A DNA stretch of 9,534 bases. Source: CAZIPZ01 sp964541075 (GTDB lineage: Bacteria; Acidobacteriota; Terriglobia; 20CM-2-55-15). The stretch covers positions 1-9,534 of the forward strand of contig CAZIPZ010000162.1 in the NCBI GenBank assembly GCA_964541075.1, written 5' to 3'. Positions within the stretch are counted from its first letter, which is position 1. Every line of letters starts with the position of its first letter. Positions 1 through 8,108 of the stretch are shown here, one piece after another. The notes under the pieces are model-generated. The model saw only the letters and a program-made list of their open reading frames with translations, ran no database searches and was not told where the DNA came from. The translations under genes were made by a program, and so were the position numbers.

Positions 1-196
1 TCTGGCCAAACGATCTCGTTCGGTTACTTCATAATCGGTGAGAAATGCGGGCTAAAGCTGTTTACAGACGTGCAACGTACGGCGCACCCCAACCCTACCT
101 CGATCCGGACGCTTATTATCGAGCACGTCGAAAGACACCGATAGCGATAGGCGGATCAAATGCCCTAAGGTGAGGGAATCGCAGTCCAGACCCGGC
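1..196. other. Region downstream of NRPS gene, no supported gene
   Basis: This stretch follows the TAG stop of the minus-strand NRPS gene. A short 62-codon reading frame crosses it on the minus strand (52-240), but it overlaps the NRPS 3' end and resembles no family I know. I see no convincing hairpin followed by a T-run, so the operon terminator is either weak, Rho-dependent or outside the window. Confidence 0.5.
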
Positions 197-3100
197 CTAA
201 CCTTTGGAGGAAGGCAAAATTTGCGAAGGACAGGCCGCATTACGAAGGCACACTTTCAGCTGTTCGACTAGGACGCTGACGAATGGTTCCTGGAGCATGG
301 TGTCGCGCTCTCCGGGAACTCTTCGCAATTCGATTTCTCGCGCCTCCATCCCGTCCAGATCCACTTTGGGATCCAGCCTAAAATCCGCGGGCGCATCGCC
401 GCTCAGGAAAACGGTCATCCGCCCCGGATAAAATCTGGGGACATAGTCTATTAAGGCCTGATGATTCATCTCAGGGATGTTTCGAAAGAGGGGCGACGAT
501 TCGGAAACGATATTCCGGAAAAGGTTGTACTTTAAGCGCCAGTGCAACGACCCGAGTTTATCACTCGAGTTCCTGGCGAGGTCCGTCAGCTTTGTTCTCA
601 TGCCGGATTGTCGAAGCTGTCGCCAGTGCAATGCAATTTTCTTCCTGAGATAAGTGACGGGATCGAGTTTCGGAGCATACCCCAGGAAGAGGCCTAGAAA
701 ACGCACGTCCTCGCGTCTGGCGCGAAGTTGTTGGGCGATCTCGAAAGCCACTGCCGCGCCCAAACAAAAGCCGCCCAAAAAATAAGGACCTCGCGGTTGT
801 ACTTTGCAGATCTCTGCCAGATAGTGGGCGGCCATTGCCTCGATGGTGTGATGGGCCGAGGCATCTTGCCTCTGCGCCTGAAGAGCAAAGAATGGCTGTT
901 CCGGCCCCAGGCGCTGCGATAACGGCCGGTAGAAGAGAACTTCGCCAAAATGGCCGTGGACACAGAACAGCGGTGGCAGGGAGCCCTGCGGCTGGATCGG
1001 CACCAGACAGGACTGGCTCGGTCCTTCTTCTTCACGCAAGACATTGGCCAGTTGCTCAATCGTTGGCGTCTGCAAGAGCGTCGAAAGCGGAATCCGCTTG
1101 CCAAAGGTTTTTTCCATTAGAGCGAACAGCCGAACAGCAGTGAGGGAATGGCCACCGAGTTCGAAGAAGTCGTCGCGGATTCCGATGGGCTGGAATCCAA
1201 GCATCTGCTCCCACATCTGCGTCAATTGGAGTTCTAAATTGTCACGGGCCGGCACAAAGGCGCTCGATTCCAGAGCTTTCCCTTTCTCGACGGCGGGAAG
1301 AGCGCGCCGGTCCAGCTTCCCGCTGGGGGTGAGCGGCAGCGAATCGAGACGGACGAAAGAGGAAGGAATCATATGCGCGGGCAGCTTTTCTTTGAGGAAG
1401 GACCGTAACTCGGTGACCGAAGGAATCGGCTCTGCATCGGCCACCCAGTAGGCAGCAAGGTTTTTCTCGCCCGAAGCGTCATCATAAATGGCGGCTGCCG
1501 CCTCCTTCACGTTGGGATGGCGTTCCAGAACCGCCTCGATCTCTCCGGGCTCGATCCGAATCCCGCGAATTTTCACCTGAGCATCTTTTCTTCCGACGAA
1601 TGAAGTGCTTCCGTCGGCCATAAGTCTTCCCATGTCCCCTGTGCGATACAGGCGCTTACCTCCGCCGTCCGGATCAGCGACAAAGGCAGCAGAGGTCAGT
1701 TCTGGCCTATTCCAATATCCCAGGGCAACGTGGCTGCTCCGGATTCCGATCTCACCAAAGAGTTCTGTAACGTGGCCAGCGCCATCGAGGAGCAGCAATT
1801 CGGTATCGACGGGATAACCCATCGGAACAGCACTGCTCGCCGGCGCCGCGCCATGATCCAGGATGTAAACGAGGTTCAGGGAGGATTCCGACTGCCCGGA
1901 AAGATTGGCGAAGAGGCAATGGTTGGAGAAACACTTCTGATACCGCTCGACATCCCGCTTTTGTACGGGCTCGCCTCCCAGGATTACGAGGCGGATCTTG
2001 GACAGGTCTTCGTTCCCGCCCGTCTCCATGAAATAGCGATAGAGAGTTGGAGTCGAATGATAAACCGAGACGCTCTGACGGGAAAGAAAGGCTGCCATTC
2101 TGCCCATGCCTTCGCTTCTGACGTCGAACGGGCAGAGACAGGCGCCATTCATCAACGCGCTATATACATCCATGACGGCGGCGTCGAAGCTGTAGAAGGA
2201 GATCAATGACAATCGGTCTTCCGGAGAAATGTGAAATTCGTTCGTATAGTTCCTGATAAAAGTGAGGACATTCCGGTGGCTCTGCATTACGCCTTTGGGG
2301 CGTCCAGTCGAGCCTGAGGTATATAGAATGTAAGCCAGAGAATCGGGACTGATGCGCCGTCCAATGTTCTCGCCGGAGGTTACGGACCTGATCTCATCCA
2401 CATTGATGACGGGAATTCTGTTTTGGGCCAGTCGGGCGGCAAGCTCGAGGTTCGCTCCGCTCGTCAAGATGGCATTCGCTTGTGAATCTTCGAGCATGAA
2501 TTCGATTCTTTCAGCCGGGTAGAGCGGATCAATCGGTATGTAGGCCTTGTCCGCCTTCAGCGTCCCAAGCATGGCCGCAACCATCAGCGCATCATGATCA
2601 AATATCAGCGCAATTTTCTCTTCGCCGCTGTCTGCTTGCTTCAGCAATGTGCGCGCAATTCGGTTGGAAAGCTGGTTCAGCTCCCTGTATGTCCATTTCC
2701 GTCCGGCGGTTTGTACGGCAACGCGGTGCGGATGCTGGCCTGCAATGCTTTCAAAGCGGGCGGGCAGCGATTGCGCGGTTTCTTCTTTTCTGAAAGGTGC
2801 AAAGGGATTTGTGGGCTGGACGGAATTTCTGCAGCCGGAGAATTGGCGACGCTCCGACTCTGTGAGGATAGGTAGCCTGGAGAGTGGCCTTTGCGCATCC
2901 ATGGCGATTCCTTCCAGAAGCGTCTGCCAGTGTCCCAGCATCCGGACGATCGTCTGAGGGCTGAAAAGATCACTGTTGTACAGTAAGCGCCCCCTGAGCC
3001 CGTCGGGCCTGTCGTCCATTTCCATGTACAGATCCAACTTTGCTACACCGGTGTTGATAGCAACCTGTCTCAAGTCCCACGCTGAATCCAAAGCTGACAT

Positions 3101-4288
3101 TGGAGGTTCGAGAGAAAGCAGCGCTTGATACAGCGGGTTGCGGCTTTGGTCTCGTTTCGGATGCAGCTCTTTGACCAGGTAATCAAAAGGGACTTCGCAA
3201 TGAGTCATGGCGCCCAGGGTGACGTCTCGAACTCGCCGTAGCAATTCGCGGAAAGTCGGCCCGCCGGAAAAGTCAGTGCGAAGCACAATGGGGTTCACGA
3301 AAGAACCGAGCATCATTTCCAACTCGGGGCGACCTCGCTTCGCCGTGACTGTACCGACGGCGATATCCTCCTGCCCGGAATAGCGGTGCAGCAAAGTCTG
3401 AAATGCCGCCATCAGGGTCATGAACAAGGTGGATCCCTCCTGCCGGGCTAAATGCTTGAGGCCGATGCTGAGACTCCTGCTCAACTCCAGCGCCTGCATC
3501 GAGCCTCGAAAGGATTGGATGGGAGGTCGCGGCCAGTCATTGGGCAACTCCAGGGTTGGTGGATCGCTGAGCTGCCGCCGCCAGTAGGCCATCTGAGATG
3601 CCAGCTCATCTCCCTGCAGGCGTTGGTGCTGCCACCAGGCAAAGTCCGCGTATTGAATCGGCAACTCACGGAGCGGGGAAGATTCGCCCTTCGAGAATGC
3701 ATCGTAAAGCGCGATGAGTTCCGGCAGGAATACGTTGTAGTTGCCGACGTCGTCGAAAACGGTATGGTGGAGGGTCATGAAAAGACGGTGTTCGCAATCC
3801 GTCAGGCGGATCAATATGGCCCGGATCAGGGGGCCCTTCTCCAAATCAAACGGGCGCTTGGCGTCCTCGGTAGCCAGCCGCAAAGCTTCTGCTTCGCGCG
3901 CGGATTCCGGAATACTCCGGAGATCGGTCACAGGCAGTGTCACAGTGGGAGGGGGCTGAATGATCTGGACGGGTTCCCCGTCAAATTCGGCGAATGTGGT
4001 TCGCCACGCTTCATGACGTCGTATGATCTCGCTGAGGCTGCGCTCCAGCACTTCCACATGCAGTGGTCCTTTTCGGCAGACCACCAACGGTTCGTTATAA
4101 ATGGGTAGTTCCGGGATCAATTTGGAATGGAGCCAGATCAGTTTCTGCCAGGATGAAAGGGGAACCGACACACCGGATGGACGGCGAGGAATGGTCTCTC
4201 GTCCCTTCGCAACCGTCGAAGACCTTCCGCGAAGATACGTCTCCAACAAGCTCCGCTTGGCTTCAGCCGGATTGAGTGCTTTCGACAT
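197..4288 (-). CDS. Non-ribosomal peptide synthetase, C-A-PCP-TE single module
   Basis: A 1363-aa multidomain synthetase. Condensation domain at about 40-480, with the C3 motif HHTVFDD at 174-180 (putative catalytic His175; the usual Gly is Asp180). Adenylation domain at about 505-1000: A3 core YTSGSTGRPKG from 656, A7 YRTGD at 881-885, A8 from about 899, and A10 Lys991 in TPSGKLDRR. The A5 region reads NLSGQSES instead of the usual NxYGPTE. The carrier domain at about 1012-1085 has GGHSL with phosphopantetheine Ser1048. A thioesterase-type alpha/beta hydrolase at about 1095-1350 carries GFCLG with Cys1175 at the nucleophile position. The start is the ATG at 4286-4288 rather than one 19 codons upstream: it overlaps the preceding stop as TAATG and has an AGAGGAG ribosome site encoded in the last codons of the upstream gene. 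The product is expected to be cytosolic. Substrate is unknown; module type is certain, full activity is not. Confidence 0.95.
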   Translation of the reverse strand: MSKALNPAEAKRSLLETYLRGRSSTVAKGRETIPRRPSGVSVPLSSWQKLIWLHSKLIPELPIYNEPLVVCRKGPLHVEVLERSLSEIIRRHEAWRTTFAEFDGEPVQIIQPPPTVTLPVTDLRSIPESAREAEALRLATEDAKRPFDLEKGPLIRAILIRLTDCEHRLFMTLHHTVFDDVGNYNVFLPELIALYDAFSKGESSPLRELPIQYADFAWWQHQRLQGDELASQMAYWRRQLSDPPTLELPNDWPRPPIQSFRGSMQALELSRSLSIGLKHLARQEGSTLFMTLMAAFQTLLHRYSGQEDIAVGTVTAKRGRPELEMMLGSFVNPIVLRTDFSGGPTFRELLRRVRDVTLGAMTHCEVPFDYLVKELHPKRDQSRNPLYQALLSLEPPMSALDSAWDLRQVAINTGVAKLDLYMEMDDRPDGLRGRLLYNSDLFSPQTIVRMLGHWQTLLEGIAMDAQRPLSRLPILTESERRQFSGCRNSVQPTNPFAPFRKEETAQSLPARFESIAGQHPHRVAVQTAGRKWTYRELNQLSNRIARTLLKQADSGEEKIALIFDHDALMVAAMLGTLKADKAYIPIDPLYPAERIEFMLEDSQANAILTSGANLELAARLAQNRIPVINVDEIRSVTSGENIGRRISPDSLAYILYTSGSTGRPKGVMQSHRNVLTFIRNYTNEFHISPEDRLSLISFYSFDAAVMDVYSALMNGACLCPFDVRSEGMGRMAAFLSRQSVSVYHSTPTLYRYFMETGGNEDLSKIRLVILGGEPVQKRDVERYQKCFSNHCLFANLSGQSESSLNLVYILDHGAAPASSAVPMGYPVDTELLLLDGAGHVTELFGEIGIRSSHVALGYWNRPELTSAAFVADPDGGGKRLYRTGDMGRLMADGSTSFVGRKDAQVKIRGIRIEPGEIEAVLERHPNVKEAAAAIYDDASGEKNLAAYWVADAEPIPSVTELRSFLKEKLPAHMIPSSFVRLDSLPLTPSGKLDRRALPAVEKGKALESSAFVPARDNLELQLTQMWEQMLGFQPIGIRDDFFELGGHSLTAVRLFALMEKTFGKRIPLSTLLQTPTIEQLANVLREEEGPSQSCLVPIQPQGSLPPLFCVHGHFGEVLFYRPLSQRLGPEQPFFALQAQRQDASAHHTIEAMAAHYLAEICKVQPRGPYFLGGFCLGAAVAFEIAQQLRARREDVRFLGLFLGYAPKLDPVTYLRKKIALHWRQLRQSGMRTKLTDLARNSSDKLGSLHWRLKYNLFRNIVSESSPLFRNIPEMNHQALIDYVPRFYPGRMTVFLSGDAPADFRLDPKVDLDGMEAREIELRRVPGERDTMLQEPFVSVLVEQLKVCLRNAACPSQILPSSKG

Positions 4289-4297
4289 TACATCTCC
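4286..4297 (-). promoter_or_regulatory. Coupled stop/start TAATG with internal ribosome binding site
   Basis: On the minus strand the upstream gene ends in codons for Glu-Glu-Met-stop, and these contain GAGGAG a few bases before the ATG of the synthetase. The A of the TAA stop is the A of the ATG (one-base overlap at 4288). This decides the NRPS start and implies that the two proteins are made together. Confidence 0.8.
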
Positions 4298-5763
4298 TCT
4301 TTTACGCAAGGCATGTCTTTCACCGGTTGCAAAGGATTGGCGCAAGCCTGTCCCAGCAGGCGCTCCAGGTCTTCCAGCATCAGAGAAATTTCCTCCGGAT
4401 GGAACAGATCCGGGTTGAACTGGGCGCGACCGATCAGTCCGTCTGGGCGGTCAATGAACGCAATGTAGAGGTCCCAACTTGCTCCGCCGCTTTCCACATC
4501 CATGGAGGTCACAGTCCACTCCAGGTCCAGCGCCGGCGTCGGAGGCTGGAGCGAAACAGCCGCCGTAAAGAAAGGGCTGCGGCTGGCATCCGTTTTCTGC
4601 AGGAGCTCCCGTTCCAGAAACTCCAGCGGTACATCGTCGTGGGAAATGGCGTCGGAAATGAGTTTTCGGGTTTCTTGCAGCATTTCCCGAAACGTCAATC
4701 GGCGCCCAAAGCGGAAGAGCAGAGCAACCGGATTCAAGAAGTATCCCAAAAGTCCCAGGACTTCGGAGCGCTTGCGGCCGGCTGGAGAAAGCGTGCCGAC
4801 GATGATGTGTTCCTGATTCGTGTAACGGTATAGAAGGCTTGCAAAACCCGTCAGCAGAGTCATGAACAAGGTGACGCCCTCTCGCCGGCTCAATTCCTTG
4901 ATATCCAATGCGAGATGCTTTGGCAGCGCAAAATTTCGAATCGTTCCTCGGAAGGTTCGGATCGGCGGCCTGGATCGGTAATTGGGCCACCGCAACGGTT
5001 CGGGCTTCTCCGGCAATTGCTTTCGCCAATATCCCACCTGTCGCGCCCACTCTTTCCCTTGGAGGTAATCGCGCTGCCAGCGGGCGAAGTCGGCGCACTG
5101 AATGGGTAGTTCAGGCAACGGAGAGGCTTGCCCGTTGCAGAAGGCCTTGTAGAGAAGCGCCATCTCGGAGGGAAAGATTTGATAGGCCGACATTCCGTCC
5201 AGAATAATTTGGTGGGCGATCAGGTAAAGGCGGTGCTCCGCATCGTCCATTCGTACGAGTGTCGGACGAAGAAGCGGTCCGCGCCTCATGTCGAAGGGAC
5301 GTCTCGCATCTTCTCCCACCAGTCGAATCGCTTCTGCTTCGCGTTCCTTTCGCGGAAGCACACGGAGGTCGACCAATGGCAGGCGAATCGGCATCTCTGG
5401 AGCCGGGTGACTGACCTGGACCGGTTTTTCGCCTATCGAGTCAAAGGTTGTTCGCCAACTTTCATGACGACGGATAATTTCCGTGAAACACCGTTCCAAA
5501 ATGCGAACATCCAGCGGACCCGCAATGTGAAGGGTGACGCACTCGTTGTAAAGGGGCGGAATCTCAGGCGCCTGCAACTCGCGAAGATACAACTGCTCCT
5601 GGGAGAATGAGAGAGCCGTCATTTCGCCTTGCGGACGCCGTTGGATTGCGGGCGATATTCCGGGAGATCTCTGCAGTTGTTTCCGCAAATACTCTTCCAG
5701 ACGAGCGCGCCTGGGTTGCGAGATTGGGTCAAGAACTGGATTTCGGAGACCGTCTTCACTCAT
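4288..5763 (-). CDS. Stand-alone NRPS condensation-domain protein
   Basis: A 491-aa protein made of one condensation domain with a short N-terminal helical lead-in. C1-like LSFSQEQLYL at 51-60, RRHESWRTTF at 98-107, the C3 motif as HQIILDG at 184-190, a C5-like GYFLNP and a C6-like ASRSPFF. The second His of HHxxxDG, the catalytic one in the family, is Gln185. It is clearly paralogous to the C domain of the next gene over the whole length, including the N-terminal LExYLR segment. The protein ends (PLQPVKDMPCVKEEM) at the point where the neighbour has its C-A linker (PLSRLPILTESERR), so it looks like a module cut off before its A domain. There is no A or PCP domain. The ATG at 5761-5763 is the only ATG start in frame (a stop lies at 5803-5805), and I see no good Shine-Dalgarno. 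Its stop overlaps the NRPS start, implying translational coupling. It could be a trans-acting acylation or condensation partner, or a structural, inactive paralogue. Confidence 0.9.
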   Translation of the reverse strand: MSEDGLRNPVLDPISQPRRARLEEYLRKQLQRSPGISPAIQRRPQGEMTALSFSQEQLYLRELQAPEIPPLYNECVTLHIAGPLDVRILERCFTEIIRRHESWRTTFDSIGEKPVQVSHPAPEMPIRLPLVDLRVLPRKEREAEAIRLVGEDARRPFDMRRGPLLRPTLVRMDDAEHRLYLIAHQIILDGMSAYQIFPSEMALLYKAFCNGQASPLPELPIQCADFARWQRDYLQGKEWARQVGYWRKQLPEKPEPLRWPNYRSRPPIRTFRGTIRNFALPKHLALDIKELSRREGVTLFMTLLTGFASLLYRYTNQEHIIVGTLSPAGRKRSEVLGLLGYFLNPVALLFRFGRRLTFREMLQETRKLISDAISHDDVPLEFLERELLQKTDASRSPFFTAAVSLQPPTPALDLEWTVTSMDVESGGASWDLYIAFIDRPDGLIGRAQFNPDLFHPEEISLMLEDLERLLGQACANPLQPVKDMPCVKEEM

Positions 5764-5989
5764 GGCAGATGGCGTGGCAAGAACAGTGCCATTGCGACGA
5801 GGTTACACGGAGACTCCGGAGCCCTTAAGCAACCCTTAACCGCTCTGAGTTGATCGTGGGGTATGGTGTGCTGCTTCTGTCGACACAGTGCTGTGGAATA
5901 CAGCTACCCTGAGTGCTGGAATGCATTACCGCGTTCCGGAGTGGATCGCAAGAAGCAAAAATGGTCCGCGATGTGCTTTGTCATGCACC
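5764..5989. promoter_or_regulatory. Divergent intergenic region between NRPS operon and amidotransferase gene
   Basis: The NRPS operon and the asparagine synthetase-like gene are transcribed away from each other from this 226-bp gap, so promoters for both should lie here. It contains a perfect palindrome CTCCGGAG (5814-5821), a heptamer CCCTTAA repeated directly at 5822-5828 and 5833-5839 (11-bp period, about one helical turn), and an inverted repeat CACAG-tg-CTGTG at 5884-5895. No convincing -35/-10 pair stands out on either strand. These repeats are operator candidates only. Confidence 0.4.
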
Positions 5990-7927
5990 ATGTGTGGAAT
6001 TGTTGGGATCATGAGCCTGGGGGAGAGGCCGGTCTTAGAGCACGAGGTCCGCAACATGTCGGCGGCCATTGTGCATCGCGGACCGGACGAAGATGGTTTT
6101 CATCTGGAGCCTTATGTTGGGCTTGGCATGCGCCGGCTAAGTATTATCGATCTGAAAACCGGCCGGCAGCCGATCTCGAATGAAGATGGCGCCATCTGGG
6201 TGGTCTTTAACGGCGAAATCTACAATTACCGTCAACTGCGCGCCGACCTCGAAAAAAGAGGGCATTCTTTTGCCACCACGACCGACACCGAGACCATCGT
6301 GCATCTCTATGAGGAGTATGGAGAGCACGCGGTCGATCACTTGCGGGGCATGTTCGCCTTCGCTCTCTGGGACAGGCGCAACCGACGGCTTCTTCTGGTC
6401 CGCGACCGGCTTGGTATCAAGCCGCTCTATTACGCTGAGGTCGGTGGGAGGCTCGTTTTCGCATCCGAATTGAAAGCGATTCTCCAACTTCCTCAGGTCG
6501 AGCGAAAACTGAATTGGACCTCGGTGAACCACTTGTTCAGTTCGATGTTCACACCGCCTTCGGAAAGCATCTTCGAGGGAATTCACAAGCTGGAGGCAGG
6601 CCACATACTGCTCGCCACGCCGGCTATGCGGCCCCGCATCACGCCCTACTGGGACGTACATTTCGAGCCTAACCGCCGCCGGAGCGAAGAGGAAACCGTT
6701 GAGCAGTTGCAGGTGCTGCTGAGGGAATCCGTAAAACTGCACATGGTGAGCGACGTTCCTGTGGGGGCATTTCTGAGTGGCGGGATCGATTCGAGCGCCG
6801 TCGTAGCCGAGATGGTTCCACTTTCGAAGGAACGCGTGAGAACGTTTTCCATCGGCTTTCCGGAGGAGGACTACAACGAACTGCGATTCGCGCGCCTGAT
6901 GGCGAGGAGACTTGGAACGGAGCATCACGAACTCGTCATCGAACCGGACGCGGTGGATATCCTGGACAGCCTTGCCTGGCACCTGGACGAGCCGTTCGGC
7001 GATCCTTCGGCGATCCCGACTTATTTTGTTTCAAGGCTCGCAGCTCAGCACGGGAAAGTGGTTCTTTCCGGCGATGGCGGCGATGAACTGTTCGCAGGAT
7101 ACGACAAGTATGCGGTCGAGCAGCGGGAGCGCAAGCGCGAGCGCATTCCTGCGCCCATCCGCCGGCTCCTTGGTGACTTGGGGACGATGCTCCCCGACGG
7201 ATTCAAGGGACGCAACTTCCTCCGACATATCGCTCTGTCGGGTGCGGCCCGCTGCCTCGACGGGTCCAACCTGTTTCGATCGGATATGAAGCGGAGATTG
7301 TTTCAACCGGAACCTTTCCGGCTGCTTTCCGCAAACGGCGCCTCGGGACCGGACCCCAAGGTCCTGGCACGGTTGGATTCCGCTGACGGAGACTGGCTGT
7401 CCGTGATGCAGTATCTTGACCTGAAGCGCTACCTGCAGCTCGACATCCTGACCAAAGTGGACCGGATGAGCATGGCGCATGCTTTGGAAGTCCGTCCTCC
7501 TTTGCTCGATCACAAGCTGGTGGAGTTTGCCGCCACAATTCCTCCGGAGTTGCAGCTGCGTGCGAGCATCCGAAAATACACCTTCAAACGCGCTTTGCGA
7601 GGCTTGCTGCCGGATGAAATCATCGACCGCCCGAAGCGCGGCTTTGCCATCCCCCTCGGCCGCTGGTTCCGAGGGAAGCTGGAAAGCTTCGTCCACGACC
7701 TTCTGCTTTCGCCGACCGCCTTGCAGAGAGGGATATTCCAGCCGGAGTACATTGAGCACATGTTAGCCCTTCACAAGAAAGGCAAAGAGTTGGACCAGCA
7801 ACTGTGGACCCTGATCTCTTTCGAAATGTGGGCGAGAACCTATCTCGACAGCGCGAGTGTTGACATGCCGACACGCCGGGTCGAATCAGGATGGATTCCC
7901 GAACGGCAAGCTGTTCAGACCACTTAA
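5990..7927 (+). CDS. asnB: Glutamine-hydrolysing asparagine synthetase-type amidotransferase
   Basis: A 645-aa AsnB-family enzyme. It hydrolyses glutamine in an N-terminal Ntn domain and passes ammonia to a C-terminal synthetase domain that activates a carboxylate with ATP. The protein begins Met-Cys-Gly-Ile-Val, so Cys2 becomes the N-terminal nucleophile after Met removal. The family residues Arg49, Asn74 (FNGEIYNY) and Asp99 (TTTDTET) are present. The synthetase domain has the PP-loop SGGIDSS from Ser263 and GDGGDELFAGY from Gly361. The frame is open upstream to an ATG at 5888, but only the ATG at 5990 puts Cys at position 2. No strong Shine-Dalgarno precedes it. The length suits the long bacterial AsnB type of about 600-650 aa. 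The symbol is used for the family. Divergent from an NRPS operon, it may make Asn for the pathway or amidate or cyclise a pathway intermediate; general Asn biosynthesis or glycan modification are alternatives. Confidence 0.93.
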   Translation: MCGIVGIMSLGERPVLEHEVRNMSAAIVHRGPDEDGFHLEPYVGLGMRRLSIIDLKTGRQPISNEDGAIWVVFNGEIYNYRQLRADLEKRGHSFATTTDTETIVHLYEEYGEHAVDHLRGMFAFALWDRRNRRLLLVRDRLGIKPLYYAEVGGRLVFASELKAILQLPQVERKLNWTSVNHLFSSMFTPPSESIFEGIHKLEAGHILLATPAMRPRITPYWDVHFEPNRRRSEEETVEQLQVLLRESVKLHMVSDVPVGAFLSGGIDSSAVVAEMVPLSKERVRTFSIGFPEEDYNELRFARLMARRLGTEHHELVIEPDAVDILDSLAWHLDEPFGDPSAIPTYFVSRLAAQHGKVVLSGDGGDELFAGYDKYAVEQRERKRERIPAPIRRLLGDLGTMLPDGFKGRNFLRHIALSGAARCLDGSNLFRSDMKRRLFQPEPFRLLSANGASGPDPKVLARLDSADGDWLSVMQYLDLKRYLQLDILTKVDRMSMAHALEVRPPLLDHKLVEFAATIPPELQLRASIRKYTFKRALRGLLPDEIIDRPKRGFAIPLGRWFRGKLESFVHDLLLSPTALQRGIFQPEYIEHMLALHKKGKELDQQLWTLISFEMWARTYLDSASVDMPTRRVESGWIPERQAVQTT

Positions 7928-8108
7928 CCCAACGTTGTGCCGCGATGACAATGACTCGGCCGAATCCATCGAGCAGCGCAGACTACATCTTTCATGCTGA
8001 CTCTCCGGAAAGTCTCCTCAATCTAGGTTAAGGCTGAAACTCGTGACTGGGTGGATCGCGGTCTCTGAAAATTGATGTAACTGTCGCCGTCGGACCTGTG
8101 GTTACAGT

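Noticed and set aside
3452..4108. 218-codon plus-strand frame within the NRPS gene
   Set aside because: It is fully antisense to the conserved condensation domain, a typical shadow frame in GC-rich coding DNA.
4289..4345. Upstream ATG extending the NRPS protein by 19 residues
   Set aside because: The extension overlaps the C-terminus of the upstream gene and resembles no NRPS sequence, while the downstream ATG has a good ribosome site and a TAATG coupling.
5888..5989. Upstream start giving a 679-aa amidotransferase
   Set aside because: It would bury the catalytic Cys, which must be the N-terminal residue after Met removal in this family.
6137..6982. 281-codon minus-strand frame within the amidotransferase gene
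   Set aside because: It is antisense to the conserved Ntn and PP-loop regions and shows no protein family signal.
8076..8106. TGTAAC/GTTACA as terminal inverted repeats of an intact insertion sequence
   Set aside because: The arms are six bases with only 19 bp between them, so they cannot bound an element and are too short to mean much alone.
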